Assembly: GCA_018242485.1 (NCBI GenBank)
Contig: JAFEBV010000027.1
Span: 1-64,000, forward strand
Source: Pseudomonadota bacterium
GTDB lineage: Bacteria > Pseudomonadota > Gammaproteobacteria > Xanthomonadales > Xanthomonadaceae
Direction: 5' to 3'
Length of the DNA stretch: 64,000 bases
The position numbers and the translations under genes are program-made. The notes below the pieces were generated by a model. That model was given only the letters and a program-made list of their open reading frames with translations. It made no database searches and was not told the DNA's origin. Below, one piece after another: positions 35,851 to 46,148 of the stretch (its first letter is position 1; each line of letters opens with the position of its first letter).

Positions 35851-37728
35851 ATGATGTCCAGCACCCCACCCGCCACCCAGCCCAGCCTGCTCTACCGCTT
35901 CGTGCGCGGCTGCTGGCTGTTCGTCGATTACTCGCGGCGGCTGGCGATGAATCTGGTCTTTCTCCTCATCGTGTTCGCGGTACTGGCCGCGCTGCTCGCC
36001 CAACGCCCGGCGTTGCAGGATCGCACCGCGCTGGTGATCGCGCCTGACGCCCGTCTCGTCGAGCAGTACAGCGTCGATCCGGGGGCGATGGCACTGCAAC
36101 GCGCCTTCGGCCAGGGCGCGAAAGAAGTGCGCCTGCGCGACATCCTGCGCGCGCTGGAGGCGGCGAAGACCGACCGCCGCATCGAGCGCATCGTCATCCG
36201 CCCCGACCTGATCCAGGCCGGCGGAGGCTTGGCGCAATTGCGTGAAGTCGCGCGCGCGCTGCGCGAGGTGCGCGACTCGGGCAAGGAAGTCATCGCCTAT
36301 GCCGACAACCTCGACCAGAAGAGCTACCTGCTCGCCGCGCAGGCCAACACCGTCTACCTCAACCCGTATGGCAGCCTCATGATGCAGGGGCTGGGCAACT
36401 ACCGCCTGTATTACCGCGAGGGTTTGCAGGACAAGCTCGGCGTGGACGTGCACCTGTTCCGCGTCGGCGAGTACAAGTCGGCCGCCGAGCCCTACATCCT
36501 CGATGCCGCCTCCGACGATGCCAAGCAGGCCGACCTGTACTGGATGAACGATCTCTGGCAGCGCTACCTCGCCGACGTCGGCAAGGCGCGCGGCATCGAT
36601 CCGGGCAAGCTCGCCACCGACATCGACGGGCTCGCCGCCGGCGTGCAGGCCGCGCATGGCGACATGGCGCAGTGGGCGCTCGACGAGCACCTCGTGGATG
36701 CACTCAAGACCGAGGATCAGGTCGAGGCGATCCTCGAGAAGAAGGGCGTGGCCGATGCCAGACAGCACAGCTTCCGGCAGGTCGGCCTCGACGATTACCT
36801 CGCGCGCATCGGCCCCACTTACCCAGGCTCGGCCGGCAACACCATCGCCATCGTCGTCGCCGCCGGCGAGATCAGCAGCGGTATCCAGCCGCCGGGCAAG
36901 ATCGGCGGGCAATCCACCTCAGCACTGATCGAGCAGGCGCGCAACGACAAGCGCACCAAGGCGCTGGTGCTGCGGGTGGATTCACCCGGCGGCGAAGCGT
37001 TCCCCTCCGAACAGATCCGCCGGCAGATCGAGCTCACCCGTGACGCCGGCATCCCGGTGGTGGTGTCGATGGGCAACGTCGCCGCCTCGGGCGGCTACTG
37101 GATCTCGATGAATGCCAACCGCATCTATGCCGACCCTTCCACCATCACCGGCTCGATCGGCATCTATGGGCTGGTGATGAACGCCCCGCGCGTGCTCGAC
37201 AAGCTCGGCATCCATTCCGACGGCGTGGGCACCACGCGCTGGGCCGGCGCGTTCGACGCCACCCGCCCGCTCGATCCGGCGGCCGCCGCATTGATCCAGG
37301 CCGGCATCGAGCACGGCTACGCGCAATTCATCGGCAACGTCGCCAGGGCGCGCGAACGCACGCCGGCGCAGATCGATCAAATCGCGCGCGGGCGCGTGTG
37401 GACGGGCGCGCAGGCGAAGGATCGCGGGCTGGTGGACGACTTCGGCGGCATCCGCGAGGCCATCGCCGGTGCCGCCGATCTGGCGCATCTGACCAAGGGC
37501 AGCTACCGCGTGAGCTATGTCGAAAAGCCGATGACCGCCTTCCAGCGCTTCTTCACCAATTTCGACGACAGCCAGAGCCGCGCCCACGCCTTGCTCGCCG
37601 CCAGCGGCATCGGCAATCTGGTGTTGCCGGTGCAGGCGCAGGATCAACTCGCGCAAACCCTGGACTGGCTGCATGATCTGCGCGGCAAGCCCTACGGCAT
37701 GCTCGCGCACTGCCTGTGCGGGCTGTAA
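35851..37728 (+). CDS. sppA: Signal peptide peptidase SppA, 67-kDa type
   Basis: SppA degrades cleaved signal peptides in the inner membrane. The 625-residue protein has an N-terminal membrane anchor (about 32-50) and the duplicated ClpP-like domains of the long enterobacterial form. The general-base lysine is in GEYKSAAEPY (Lys209, the same number as in E. coli) and the nucleophile serine in NVAASGGYWIS (Ser413). It follows the MATE gene by 21 bases. Both catalytic residues and length are normal. Confidence 0.96.
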   Translation: MMSSTPPATQPSLLYRFVRGCWLFVDYSRRLAMNLVFLLIVFAVLAALLAQRPALQDRTALVIAPDARLVEQYSVDPGAMALQRAFGQGAKEVRLRDILRALEAAKTDRRIERIVIRPDLIQAGGGLAQLREVARALREVRDSGKEVIAYADNLDQKSYLLAAQANTVYLNPYGSLMMQGLGNYRLYYREGLQDKLGVDVHLFRVGEYKSAAEPYILDAASDDAKQADLYWMNDLWQRYLADVGKARGIDPGKLATDIDGLAAGVQAAHGDMAQWALDEHLVDALKTEDQVEAILEKKGVADARQHSFRQVGLDDYLARIGPTYPGSAGNTIAIVVAAGEISSGIQPPGKIGGQSTSALIEQARNDKRTKALVLRVDSPGGEAFPSEQIRRQIELTRDAGIPVVVSMGNVAASGGYWISMNANRIYADPSTITGSIGIYGLVMNAPRVLDKLGIHSDGVGTTRWAGAFDATRPLDPAAAALIQAGIEHGYAQFIGNVARARERTPAQIDQIARGRVWTGAQAKDRGLVDDFGGIREAIAGAADLAHLTKGSYRVSYVEKPMTAFQRFFTNFDDSQSRAHALLAASGIGNLVLPVQAQDQLAQTLDWLHDLRGKPYGMLAHCLCGL

Positions 37729-37734
37729 GCGCCG

Positions 37735-37995
37735 TTATGGCGATGCAGGCGACGCCGAACTCGCCGGGCTGGCACCCTCGGCCGCATCGAGCTGGCGGTT
37801 TTGCGACTGGAAGGATTGCTCGACCGTGCCCTCCACACCCTTGGCCTTGTCGAGCGGCTTCTGGATGCTGTCGCGCAGTTCGGTGGTCTGCGGCGATGCC
37901 GGCTGTGTGGATGCGGCAGGGGGCGGACTGGAGCCGCAGGCAGCCAGCAGCAACACCAGCGCGATCGGCAACGATGTACGGACGCGACGCGGCAT
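37735..37995 (-). CDS. Small putative lipoprotein
   Basis: An 86-residue protein with a lipoprotein signal MPRRVRTSLPIALVLLLAAC and a Pro/Ser/Ala-rich mature part (GSSPPPAASTQPASPQTT), then a short helical, charged segment RDSIQKPLDKAKGVEGTVEQ. It is probably an outer- or inner-membrane lipoprotein of unknown role. The gene converges on sppA with 6 bases between stops and is divergent from the SDR gene. A similar layout is common in Xanthomonas genomes, but no named family is recognised. Confidence 0.75.
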   Translation of the reverse strand: MPRRVRTSLPIALVLLLAACGSSPPPAASTQPASPQTTELRDSIQKPLDKAKGVEGTVEQSFQSQNRQLDAAEGASPASSASPASP

Positions 37996-38057
37996 GACGG
38001 TGTCTCCGATGCGTGATCGACGGCTATGCTAGCGCACACACGCACACGGGACGAACG

Positions 38058-38834
38058 ATGAACAACCCACGCTGGCGATTGGATGGGCAGGTGGCGCTGG
38101 TGACCGGCGCGAGCGCCGGCATCGGCCGGGCGGTGGCGCGCGAGCTGCTCGGCTTCGGCAGCGATGTGCTGCTGGTCGCCCGCGACCCCGACCATCTGGA
38201 AGACGCGCGCGCCGAGTGCGAGGACGAGTTCCCCGAGCGCATCGCCCGCGCCTTCGCCGGCGATCTGGCCGACGACCAGACCCGGCGCGAACTGTTCGAC
38301 TGGATCGAAGACCTCGACTGCGGCCTGTCGATCCTCGTCAACAACGCCGGCACCAACCAGCGCAAGCCGACCATGGATTACGCCGACGACGAGTGGCGCG
38401 CGTTGTTCGAGCTGAACCTGTTCGCCGCTTTCGAGCTGTGCCGCTACGCCTACCCGCTGCTGACCCGCCACGCCGCGTCGAGCATCGTCAACATCGGCTC
38501 CGTCTCCGGTGCCACCCACGTGCGCACCGGCTCGCCCTACGGCATGAGCAAAGCCGCGCTGCACCAGTTGACCAAGAACCTAGCCTGCGAATGGGCCGAG
38601 GACGGCGTGCGCGTGAACGCGGTGGCGCCGTGGTACATCCGCACCCGCCGCACCTCGCCGGCGCTGGCCGACCCGGAGTATTACGACGAGGTGGTCGAGC
38701 GCACCCCGCTCCAGCGCATCGGCGAACCCGAGGAAGTGGCCGCCGCGGTCGCCTTCCTGTGCCTGCCCGCGGCCAGTTACATCACCGGCGAATGCGTGGC
38801 GGTCGACGGCGGCTTCCTGCGCTACGGGTTTTGA
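38058..38834 (+). CDS. Short-chain dehydrogenase/reductase, tropinone reductase-like
   Basis: A 258-residue classical SDR with cofactor motif TGASAGIGRAV (about 17-27), NNAGTNQRK, the catalytic serine in GSVSGATHVRTG and the YGMSKAA tyrosine/lysine, plus the DGGFLRYGF C terminus. Sequence layout resembles tropinone reductase-like SDRs. The natural substrate cannot be told. The ATG at 38058 is preceded by GGGACGAACG, and the neighbouring lipoprotein gene is divergent. Confidence 0.92.
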   Translation: MNNPRWRLDGQVALVTGASAGIGRAVARELLGFGSDVLLVARDPDHLEDARAECEDEFPERIARAFAGDLADDQTRRELFDWIEDLDCGLSILVNNAGTNQRKPTMDYADDEWRALFELNLFAAFELCRYAYPLLTRHAASSIVNIGSVSGATHVRTGSPYGMSKAALHQLTKNLACEWAEDGVRVNAVAPWYIRTRRTSPALADPEYYDEVVERTPLQRIGEPEEVAAAVAFLCLPAASYITGECVAVDGGFLRYGF

Positions 38835-38903
38835 GCGTTTGCGACCTGCAAACTCGAAGTTCCGCAATGGATGGTCGAGCGAGGATCGGACACGCCCCGG
38901 CCG

Positions 38904-39818
38904 TCAATGGGTGCCGCCGCCTGCGTGTGCCGCAGGTGGTGTGGCGGGCTGCGGCCGATTGCGCGGCGTCATCGCGGGCGGTTCATCCTCGCCATCGCCA
39001 TCGGTCGATTTCACCACCGGCAGCACCGCCGCCTGCGCGGTGGCGCGGCCGATGCGTTCGGCGGGGATCATGGTGTACACCGAATCGCCCATGTCCATGC
39101 CGATGCTGCCCTGCTCGCCGCGCGAGCGCACGAGGCCCGCGAGATCGACATCGACGTAGCCGGCCGGGTGGCCGTCGCCGTCGAAGGCGATGCCCGGCGA
39201 GCCGTCCACCAGCCACTCGTGTCGCGGCACGGCGGTTTCGCCCAGCACATAGCCGGCGCGCACGATCGGCACCGAGCCGAACTGGTCGGAGGTGCGCATC
39301 ACGGTGTACAGCTGCGAGCCGACCGCGACCTTCGCCGGCTCCTTGAAATCCACGAACGACAACGCGCCTTTCGGATGGCGCAGGCGCAGCCACGCGATGC
39401 CCAGCTCGGTGTCGCGGGTGACCAGATCGGCGGGCACCCATTCGTCGCTGCCCGGCAGCCGCACACGGAATTGCCCCGATTTCGCCGATGGCGCCGACCC
39501 ACCGAAACCACCGCGGCTCATCGCGCCAAGATCGAGGCTGACTACCCGCCCCGGCACGAGGATCAGGCCGTCGGCGGACACCAGCGTGCCCTGCGTCTGG
39601 CCTTCCTGCTGCCGTTCGGAGCCGCCGCTGGATACGGTCATCACGAACTTCACCGGCGCGGCAGTGTCGCCACGTCGCGCCAGCACGGTCTTGAACTGTC
39701 GCAGTTCATCGTCTTGCGTCGATGCAGCGGCATGCGCTGGCAGCAGCGCCGGCGTGACCGTCAGCAAACAGGCGGCGAGAGCCGCGACGGCGGCGCGGGA
39801 CGTGCGTGTCGTCATCAT
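38904..39818 (-). CDS. Exported trypsin-like protein lacking the catalytic triad
   Basis: The 304-residue protein has a signal peptide and a trypsin-like core collinear with the neighbouring Deg protease, but at the His position GLILVPGRVV replaces GYIVTNAHVV (His to Arg), at the Asp position TELGIAWL replaces LSDLAVL, and the serine loop reads VDGSPGIAF rather than PGNSGGP. It should be proteolytically inactive. The C-terminal region is Pro-rich and low in complexity (TPRNRPQPATPPAAHAGGG). Its start overlaps the Deg gene stop (ATGATGA), so the two are made together; a regulatory or chaperone role is inferred. Confidence 0.85.
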   Translation of the reverse strand: MMTTRTSRAAVAALAACLLTVTPALLPAHAAASTQDDELRQFKTVLARRGDTAAPVKFVMTVSSGGSERQQEGQTQGTLVSADGLILVPGRVVSLDLGAMSRGGFGGSAPSAKSGQFRVRLPGSDEWVPADLVTRDTELGIAWLRLRHPKGALSFVDFKEPAKVAVGSQLYTVMRTSDQFGSVPIVRAGYVLGETAVPRHEWLVDGSPGIAFDGDGHPAGYVDVDLAGLVRSRGEQGSIGMDMGDSVYTMIPAERIGRATAQAAVLPVVKSTDGDGEDEPPAMTPRNRPQPATPPAAHAGGGTH

Positions 39819-41917
39819 GGGATCGCATCCTGCAGCCAGCTGCGGTCGAGGAACAACAGGCGTACTTCCGCTCCGCGCACCACGAGAATGGGTATCGACG
39901 AAGCAGGCGACGCCAGCGCATGACTGAGCGCGGCGCTGAAGGCATCCAGATCGGGCGTGGGTGTGCCGCCGAGCGACAGGACGATGTCGCCGCCGTCCAG
40001 ATGCGCCAGGCCGGCCGGCCCGCCGCGTTCCACGGTGGCCACGTACACGCCCTTCTGATCGGCCTTCAAGTGCCGTGCGACGCGATCGTAGAAACCCAGC
40101 TCGCGCACCTGGATGCGCAACTTCGATACCTGCAAGGTCTTCAGCCCACTGGTCTCCACCGGCGAGGCGATCGGCTTGACGGTGAGCGTGCGCGGGTGCG
40201 CGCCGCGCAGCAGGACGAACTTCGCCGGCACGCCGATTTCCAGATCGCGCACCGCTTGATCGAACAGGTCGCTGCTGTCGTCGCTGGCCGGCTTGAGGGT
40301 GCGGTCGCCGATGCTGGCGACGATGTCGCCGACCTGCGCGCCGGCGGCGGCGAGCGGGCTGCCCGGGTACAAACGGCTGATGCGGAAGCCCTGCCCTGCC
40401 GCATCGAAGGCGGTCTGCAACGACGAGGTGACCGGCTGCACTTCCACCCCGACCCAGGCCTGCGGCAGTTCCGGCAGCGGCGTGCGCGAGCGGTCGCCAT
40501 ACGTCGGGCGCACGGTGCTGAGCAGGTTCTCGCCGTCGCGGATGAAACCGATCAGCAACGGCTCGACCTTCGCCGGTTTGTCCAGCCACGGCTTGAGATC
40601 GCGGATGCCGCGCACCGGCTTGCCGTCGATGCTGCGGATCACGTCGCCGGGTGCCAGCGCCGGTCGTGCGGTCGCACCCGGACCACCGGGGCGCAGGGTG
40701 GTGACGATCAGGCCGTCGTCGAAATCCAGCCCGCGCCGATGCGCCATCGACGCGGTGAGCTCGCGTAGCGACACACCGAACGGCGCATAGCCGACCTCAT
40801 CGCCGGCATCGCGCGGGTACGCCGCGGTGCTCAGCGCGACCTTGAAGGGTTTGCCATCGCGCTGCATGCCCAGTTCGAGGTGCTGACCCACCGGCATCTG
40901 CGCGATGTCGCGTTGCAGACCGGGCACGTCGATGGGCTGCGGCGCATCCACGGGTTTGCCGTCGAGGGTGAGCAGCAGATCGCCGGCGCGCAGGCCGGCG
41001 CGGTCGGCCGGGGAATCGCGATCGACCGCATTGAGCAGCACGCCGTGCGCGAAGCCGGTGTCCTTGAGCGAACGCAGGCGGAAGCCCAGCCACGCGCGCG
41101 GCACGCGGTGGAAGCGGATCAGCGCATCCACCACGCGCTTGGCGTCGGGGCCGGGGATGGCGAAGGCCAGATCGCCGCCGAGCACCATGCCGCGCGCGTT
41201 CACGCCGACGATGCGCCCGCGCATGTCCACCAGCGGGCCGCCGGAATTGCCCGGCGCGATCGGCGCGTCGTGCTGGATCCACGCGTAGTAGCGCCCCGTG
41301 GGCAGGTCGGGGCCGAGTCGATCCTCATAATCGGCCTCGTCGTCGAACAGCGACACCAGCAAGCGATGCGGGTTGTTGACGATGCCCGCGCTCATCGAAT
41401 TGGAAAGACCCCACGGCGCGCCCATCGCCAGCACGGTGTCGCCGGCTTGCAGGTCGTTCACCGGCGCGAAATCGGCGTGGCGGAACACCTCGGGCTTCGG
41501 CGGCTGCGCCTGCAGCACGGCCAGATCGGACAGCGTGTCCATGCCGATGAGTTTGGCCGGCAGCTCGCGGCCGTCGGCGAACACCACGCGGAATGCCTTG
41601 CCCTTCTCCACCACGTGCGCGTTGGTGACGATGTAGCCCTCCGGCGAAATCACCGTGCCGCTGCCGCTGGCAAGGCTCAGGGTCGGATCGCCCTGCAGGA
41701 AACTCTGGCTCACGGTGAGGATGCTCACCACATACGGCATCACCGCATCGCGCGCGGCGGCGATGCGACTGCCGGTCGATTCGGGCGTGGCCGCTTGCGG
41801 CGCAGGCGCGGTTGCCGCCGCAGTGGCAGGCGTGTTCTTCGCGGCTGGTGTCGTCGCGGCGAGCACGGGTGTGCTCGCAAAGGCCAAGGTCAGCAGCCAC
41901 GTCAGTTTGTACTTCAT
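39815..41917 (-). CDS. Periplasmic Deg-type serine protease with PDZ domains
   Basis: A 700-residue exported protease with signal peptide (cleavage near 20). The trypsin domain has an intact triad: His101 (TNAHVV), Asp131 (LSDLAVL) and Ser225 (PGNSGGPLVD). The C-terminal half holds several PDZ domains (GFAHGVLLNAVDRDSPADRAG, LAPGDVIRSIDGKP, GFRISRLYPGSPLAAAG and GVYVATVERGGPAGLAHLDGG), more than the two of DegP. It probably acts in envelope protein quality control. It is the first gene of a pair with the degenerate trypsin-like protein. Confidence 0.92.
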   Translation of the reverse strand: MKYKLTWLLTLAFASTPVLAATTPAAKNTPATAAATAPAPQAATPESTGSRIAAARDAVMPYVVSILTVSQSFLQGDPTLSLASGSGTVISPEGYIVTNAHVVEKGKAFRVVFADGRELPAKLIGMDTLSDLAVLQAQPPKPEVFRHADFAPVNDLQAGDTVLAMGAPWGLSNSMSAGIVNNPHRLLVSLFDDEADYEDRLGPDLPTGRYYAWIQHDAPIAPGNSGGPLVDMRGRIVGVNARGMVLGGDLAFAIPGPDAKRVVDALIRFHRVPRAWLGFRLRSLKDTGFAHGVLLNAVDRDSPADRAGLRAGDLLLTLDGKPVDAPQPIDVPGLQRDIAQMPVGQHLELGMQRDGKPFKVALSTAAYPRDAGDEVGYAPFGVSLRELTASMAHRRGLDFDDGLIVTTLRPGGPGATARPALAPGDVIRSIDGKPVRGIRDLKPWLDKPAKVEPLLIGFIRDGENLLSTVRPTYGDRSRTPLPELPQAWVGVEVQPVTSSLQTAFDAAGQGFRISRLYPGSPLAAAGAQVGDIVASIGDRTLKPASDDSSDLFDQAVRDLEIGVPAKFVLLRGAHPRTLTVKPIASPVETSGLKTLQVSKLRIQVRELGFYDRVARHLKADQKGVYVATVERGGPAGLAHLDGGDIVLSLGGTPTPDLDAFSAALSHALASPASSIPILVVRGAEVRLLFLDRSWLQDAIP

Positions 41918-42027
41918 GTCGAATCCTTGCCGATGGCGTTTCGATCAACCTGTAACAGCGATGCACCTTCATCCTTTCCTGCAATCGCAATGTTCTCGTT
42001 GCTGGCTCTGTCGCAATCGAGGTTAAC

Positions 42028-42200
42028 GCCCTCATCCGCCTTGACGCGCCGCTCCTGCGGCGCGCCCTGCGGGCCGGCTTCGCCGTTCGCTCCGGCATCC
42101 TGCCTTCGCAGTCGGGCATCTTCCCCCAGCGGGGGAAGGAAAAATCGCCTCTCCCTCCGGGAGAGGCCGACGCGCCGCAGGCGCGGCGGGTGAGGGAATG
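42028..42200. repeat. Mosaic of palindromic elements between Deg gene and gyrA
   Basis: The 355-base gap 41918-42272 has no gene. It holds CCCTCATCCGCC (42030), the hairpin CGCCGCTCCTGCGGCGCG, a CTTCCCCCAGCGGGGGAAGG hairpin near 42121, and CCTCTCCCTCCGGGAGAGG near 42150, followed by GACGCGCCGCAGGCGCGGCG and GGTGAGGGA, which closes the outer inverted repeat. This is a compound of several dispersed units, flanking the gyrA 3' end. Confidence 0.88.
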
Positions 42201-42272
42201 TTGCGACAGGCGCTTTCATCAACCGGCATGACGATGGCTCACCATGCACGCTGGCTGGCTGAAGCAATCGGT

Positions 42273-44897
42273 TCACGCATCAGGCCGCGGATCGTCGCCT
42301 GCGAGCGACCCATCCTCGCCGCCATCGTCCACCGCCGAGGCATCCAGCCGTTGCAGCGCGATGAGTTCCTCGCCCTCGCCCACCCGCATCAGGGTCACGC
42401 CCTGGGTGTTGCGACCGACCTGCGAGACTTCCGCCGCGCGCGTGCGCACCAGCGTTCCCTTGTCGGAAATCAGCAGGATCTCGTGCTGCTCGTTGAGCTG
42501 GATCGCGCCGACCAGGGCGCCGTTGCGCTCGCTGGTCTTGAGCGCGATCACGCCCTGCGTGCCGCGGCCTTTCTTCGGGAATTCGGCCACCGGGGTGCGC
42601 TTGCCATAACCGTTCGCGCTGGCGGTGAGGATGTCGCCATCGCCGTCCAGCACCACCAGGCTCACCACCTGCTCGCCCGCAGCCAGTTTCATGCCGCGCA
42701 CGCCGATGGCGTCGCGGCCCATCGGGCGTACGCTATCGCCGGCAAAGCGCACCGCCTTGCCGTTGCTGGCGAACAGCATGATGTCGCGGCTGCCGTCGGA
42801 CAATTCGGCATTCACCAGCGCATCGCCCTCGACGAGGTTGATCGCGATCTTGCCGCGTTGCAGACGGAACGCGTATTCGGACAGCGGCGTCTTCTTCACG
42901 GTGCCGTTGCGGGTGGCGAAGAACACGAACTTGCCTTCCTCGTATTCGCGTACCGGCAGCACCGCCTGCACTTTCTCGCCAGATTCCAGCGGCAGCCAGT
43001 TGACGATCGGGCGCCCGCGCGCGCCGGGACCGGCATCGGGCAGTTGATGCACGCCCAGCCAGAACACCCGACCGGCGCTGGTGAAGGTGAGCAGGGTGTC
43101 GTGGGTGTTGACCAGCCAGAGTTGATCGATGAAGTCTTCGTCGCGGGTGGCGACCGCGTTGCGACCCTTGCCGCCGCGCCGCTGCGCGCGATAGGCCGTC
43201 GCCGGCTGACGCTTGGCGTAGCCGGCGTGCGAGAGCGTGACCACCACGTCCTCCGGCGCGATCAGGTCGAGGGTGTCGAGGTCTTCCTGACTGGCGCGGA
43301 TCTCGGTGCGGCGCGCATCGCCGAATTCGGCCTTGATGTGCGCCAGTTCCTCGCGGATCACCTGCAACAGACGCTCGGGGTTTTCGAGGATGGCGATCAG
43401 GCCGGCAATGGTGTCCAGCAGGGCGCGATATTCCTCGGTGAGCTTGTCCTGCTCCAGCCCGGTCAGGCGGTTCAGGCGCATCTCGAGAATTTCCTTTGCT
43501 TGTATTTCGGATAGCTGGTATCCGGCCTTGACCGGATGCCCATCGGCATCGACACCGTCTTCACGCAGGCCGCAGGTTTTGTCGAGGTCCTCCGGGCGCG
43601 AAGCATCCGCACCGGCGGCGGCGAGCAGCGAGGCCACCAGTCCCGGCTCCCAGCGCCGCGCCAGCAGGCGCTCGCGCGCGATCTGCGCGTTGGCGGAGGT
43701 TTTGATCAACTCGATCATCGCGTCGATGTTGGCCAGCGCGACGGTGAGCCCTTCGAGGATGTGCGCCCGTGCGCGCGCCTTGCGCAGCTCGAAGATGGTG
43801 CGCCGGGTGACCACCTCGCGGCGGTGGCGCACGAAGGCCTCGAGCATGTCCTTGAGGCTGAGCAGGCGCGGCCGGCCATCGACCAGCGCCACCATGTTGA
43901 TGCCGAACGCGGACTCGAGCTGGGTCTGCTGGTACAGGTTGTTGAGCAGCACCTCGGCGGAAAATTCCTTGCGCACAGGGATGAAGATGCGCATGCCGTC
44001 CTTGTCGGATTCGTCGCGCAGATCCGCGCCGACGCCCTCGATCTTCTTGTCCTTCACCAGCTCGGCGATCTTCTCGATCAACCGCGCCTTGTTCACCTGA
44101 TACGGCAGCTCGGTGACGATGATGGCCTCGCGGCCGGTACGCTCGTCCACCTCGATTTCGGTGCGCGCGCGCATCAGCACGCGGCCGCGACCGGTGTGGT
44201 AGGCGGCGTGGATGCCGGCCGCGCCGTTGACGATGCCCGCAGTCGGGAAGTCCGGGCCGGGGATGTGCCGCATCAGGCCGTCGATGCCGATGTGCGGGTC
44301 GTCGATCAGCGCCAGCACCGCATCGATCGTCTCGGCGAGGTTGTGCGGCGGAATGTTGGTCGCCATGCCCACCGCGATGCCCGCCGAACCGTTCACCAGC
44401 AGGTTCGGGAAACGCGACGGCATCACCGTCGGCTCGAGTTCCTTCTCGTCGTAGTTGGGCTGGAAATCGACGGTTTCCTTGTCGATGTCTGCCATCAGCT
44501 CGTGCGCCAGCCGCGACATGCGCGCCTCGGTGTAACGCATCGCCGCCGGGTTGTCGCCGTCCACCGAACCGAAGTTGCCCTGCCCGTCCACCAGCATGTA
44601 GCGCAGCGAGAACGGCTGCGCCATGCGCACTAGCGTGTCGTACACCGCGGTGTCGCCGTGCGGGTGGTACTTGCCGACGGTGTCGCCGACGATGCGCGCG
44701 GACTTGTAGTAGGGCTTGTTGCTGTGCGCGCCCAGTTCGCTCATCGCGTGCAGCACGCGGCGGTGAACCGGTTTCAAACCATCGCGGACATCCGGGAGCG
44801 CGCGCCCCACGATCACGCTCATCGCGTAGTCGAGGTAGCTCTTGCGCATCTCGTCTTCGAGATTGACGGGGATGATTTCCTTGGCGTGTTCGGTCAT
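42273..44897 (-). CDS. gyrA: DNA gyrase subunit A
   Basis: GyrA forms the DNA breakage and rejoining subunit of gyrase with GyrB. The 874-residue protein begins [18 protein letters not shown], has the active-site tyrosine at 122 (AMRYTEAR), the GyrA-box QRRGGKGR and a C-terminal beta-pinwheel. In the quinolone region it reads [10 protein letters not shown], so position 83 (E. coli numbering, and also here) is Thr and 87 is Asp. Thr83 is native in some gammaproteobacteria and alone does not prove resistance. mtnA lies upstream on the same strand with 140 bases between. Confidence 0.98.
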   Translation of the reverse strand: MTEHAKEIIPVNLEDEMRKSYLDYAMSVIVGRALPDVRDGLKPVHRRVLHAMSELGAHSNKPYYKSARIVGDTVGKYHPHGDTAVYDTLVRMAQPFSLRYMLVDGQGNFGSVDGDNPAAMRYTEARMSRLAHELMADIDKETVDFQPNYDEKELEPTVMPSRFPNLLVNGSAGIAVGMATNIPPHNLAETIDAVLALIDDPHIGIDGLMRHIPGPDFPTAGIVNGAAGIHAAYHTGRGRVLMRARTEIEVDERTGREAIIVTELPYQVNKARLIEKIAELVKDKKIEGVGADLRDESDKDGMRIFIPVRKEFSAEVLLNNLYQQTQLESAFGINMVALVDGRPRLLSLKDMLEAFVRHRREVVTRRTIFELRKARARAHILEGLTVALANIDAMIELIKTSANAQIARERLLARRWEPGLVASLLAAAGADASRPEDLDKTCGLREDGVDADGHPVKAGYQLSEIQAKEILEMRLNRLTGLEQDKLTEEYRALLDTIAGLIAILENPERLLQVIREELAHIKAEFGDARRTEIRASQEDLDTLDLIAPEDVVVTLSHAGYAKRQPATAYRAQRRGGKGRNAVATRDEDFIDQLWLVNTHDTLLTFTSAGRVFWLGVHQLPDAGPGARGRPIVNWLPLESGEKVQAVLPVREYEEGKFVFFATRNGTVKKTPLSEYAFRLQRGKIAINLVEGDALVNAELSDGSRDIMLFASNGKAVRFAGDSVRPMGRDAIGVRGMKLAAGEQVVSLVVLDGDGDILTASANGYGKRTPVAEFPKKGRGTQGVIALKTSERNGALVGAIQLNEQHEILLISDKGTLVRTRAAEVSQVGRNTQGVTLMRVGEGEELIALQRLDASAVDDGGEDGSLAGDDPRPDA

Positions 44898-45037
44898 GCG
44901 TCAGTCCATTCCGGAGCGTGCAGCGAAGCCCCGGCGGAGCGCCCGCCACAGGATCGATTGCGCGACCGCCCATGATAGCAGAACGCGCGCCCCGACTGGC
45001 TCTCGCGGTTGCCGGAAACCATGCTGGAAACAGCGGC

Positions 45038-46114
45038 TTACGCGCCCGATTTCGGCCCGAAAAATGCCGCCATCCGGCTCGCATCAGGCATCGTCACCAC
45101 CCCGCGTTCGGTGACGATGGCGTCGATCAGCGGCGCGAGGGTCACGTCGAACACCGGATTCCATGCCTGCACGCCATCGGCGACGTGACGCGCGCCGGCC
45201 ACGCCGGTCAGTTCGTCGGCATGCCGCAATTCGATGTGGATGCGCTCGCCGCTGGCGGTGCCCATGTCCACGGTGGACGAGGGCGCAACGACCATGAACT
45301 TCACCCCGAAGTGGCGGGCGACGATCGCCAGTTGGTGGGTGCCGATCTTGTTGGCGACATCGCCGTTGGCGCAGATGCGGTCGGCACCGACGATGACCCA
45401 TTGCACCTGCCCACTCGCCATCAAATGCGCGGCGGCGGAGTCGGCGATCAGGGTGGCGTCGATGCCGTCCTGTTGCAGCTCCCACACGGTCAGCCGCGCG
45501 CCCTGCAACCACGGCCGGGTTTCGCCTGCGAACACGCGCGCGATGCGGTGCTGGGTCACCCCCGTGCGCACCACGCCCAGAGCGGTGCCGAAACCGGCGG
45601 TGGCCAGCGAGCCGGTGTTGCAGTGGGTGAGCACGCCCGAGCCCGGCTCGATCAGTTGCGCGCCGGCCAGACCCATCGCATGGTTGGCGGCCAGATCCTC
45701 GCTGACGATCTGCTCGGCTTCCGCCAGCAGCCGCGGCAGCCAGTTCACCCGCGCGTCGGCGATGGCGCGGCGCATGCGTGCGATCGCCCACATGAGGTTG
45801 ACCGCGGTCGGGCGCGCTTCGCGCAGGCGCTCGAGCGCCGGTTCGAGTTGCGCGAGCGCGGCAGCGCCGGAGTCGATGTCCGGATGGCTGCGAACCAGCG
45901 CCTGCGCTGCCAGCACGACGCCCCATGCGGCGGCGATGCCGATGGCTGGCGCACCGCGCACGACCAGATCGCGGATCGCGGCAGCCACGGCGTCCGAGTC
46001 GGCGCACACGACGTGCTCGACCACGAGCGGCAGCTTGCGCTGGTCGAGCAATTCCAGCCGGTCGCCCATCCAGCGGATCGGGCGAACGTGGTCATGGGCG
46101 GCGAATTCGATCAT
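45038..46114 (-). CDS. mtnA: Methylthioribose-1-phosphate isomerase
   Basis: MtnA isomerises 5-methylthioribose-1-phosphate to the ribulose form in methionine salvage. The 358-residue protein has the family markers [13 protein letters not shown], the catalytic cysteine in [13 protein letters not shown], the aspartate in [18 protein letters not shown] and the C-terminal [12 protein letters not shown]. The gene lies directly upstream of gyrA, a conserved Xanthomonadaceae arrangement. No other salvage genes are in the window. Confidence 0.96.
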   Translation of the reverse strand: MIEFAAHDHVRPIRWMGDRLELLDQRKLPLVVEHVVCADSDAVAAAIRDLVVRGAPAIGIAAAWGVVLAAQALVRSHPDIDSGAAALAQLEPALERLREARPTAVNLMWAIARMRRAIADARVNWLPRLLAEAEQIVSEDLAANHAMGLAGAQLIEPGSGVLTHCNTGSLATAGFGTALGVVRTGVTQHRIARVFAGETRPWLQGARLTVWELQQDGIDATLIADSAAAHLMASGQVQWVIVGADRICANGDVANKIGTHQLAIVARHFGVKFMVVAPSSTVDMGTASGERIHIELRHADELTGVAGARHVADGVQAWNPVFDVTLAPLIDAIVTERGVVTMPDASRMAAFFGPKSGA

Positions 46115-46148
46115 CTCTGCCTGCTCGGATCATGCGTTGCGATCACGA

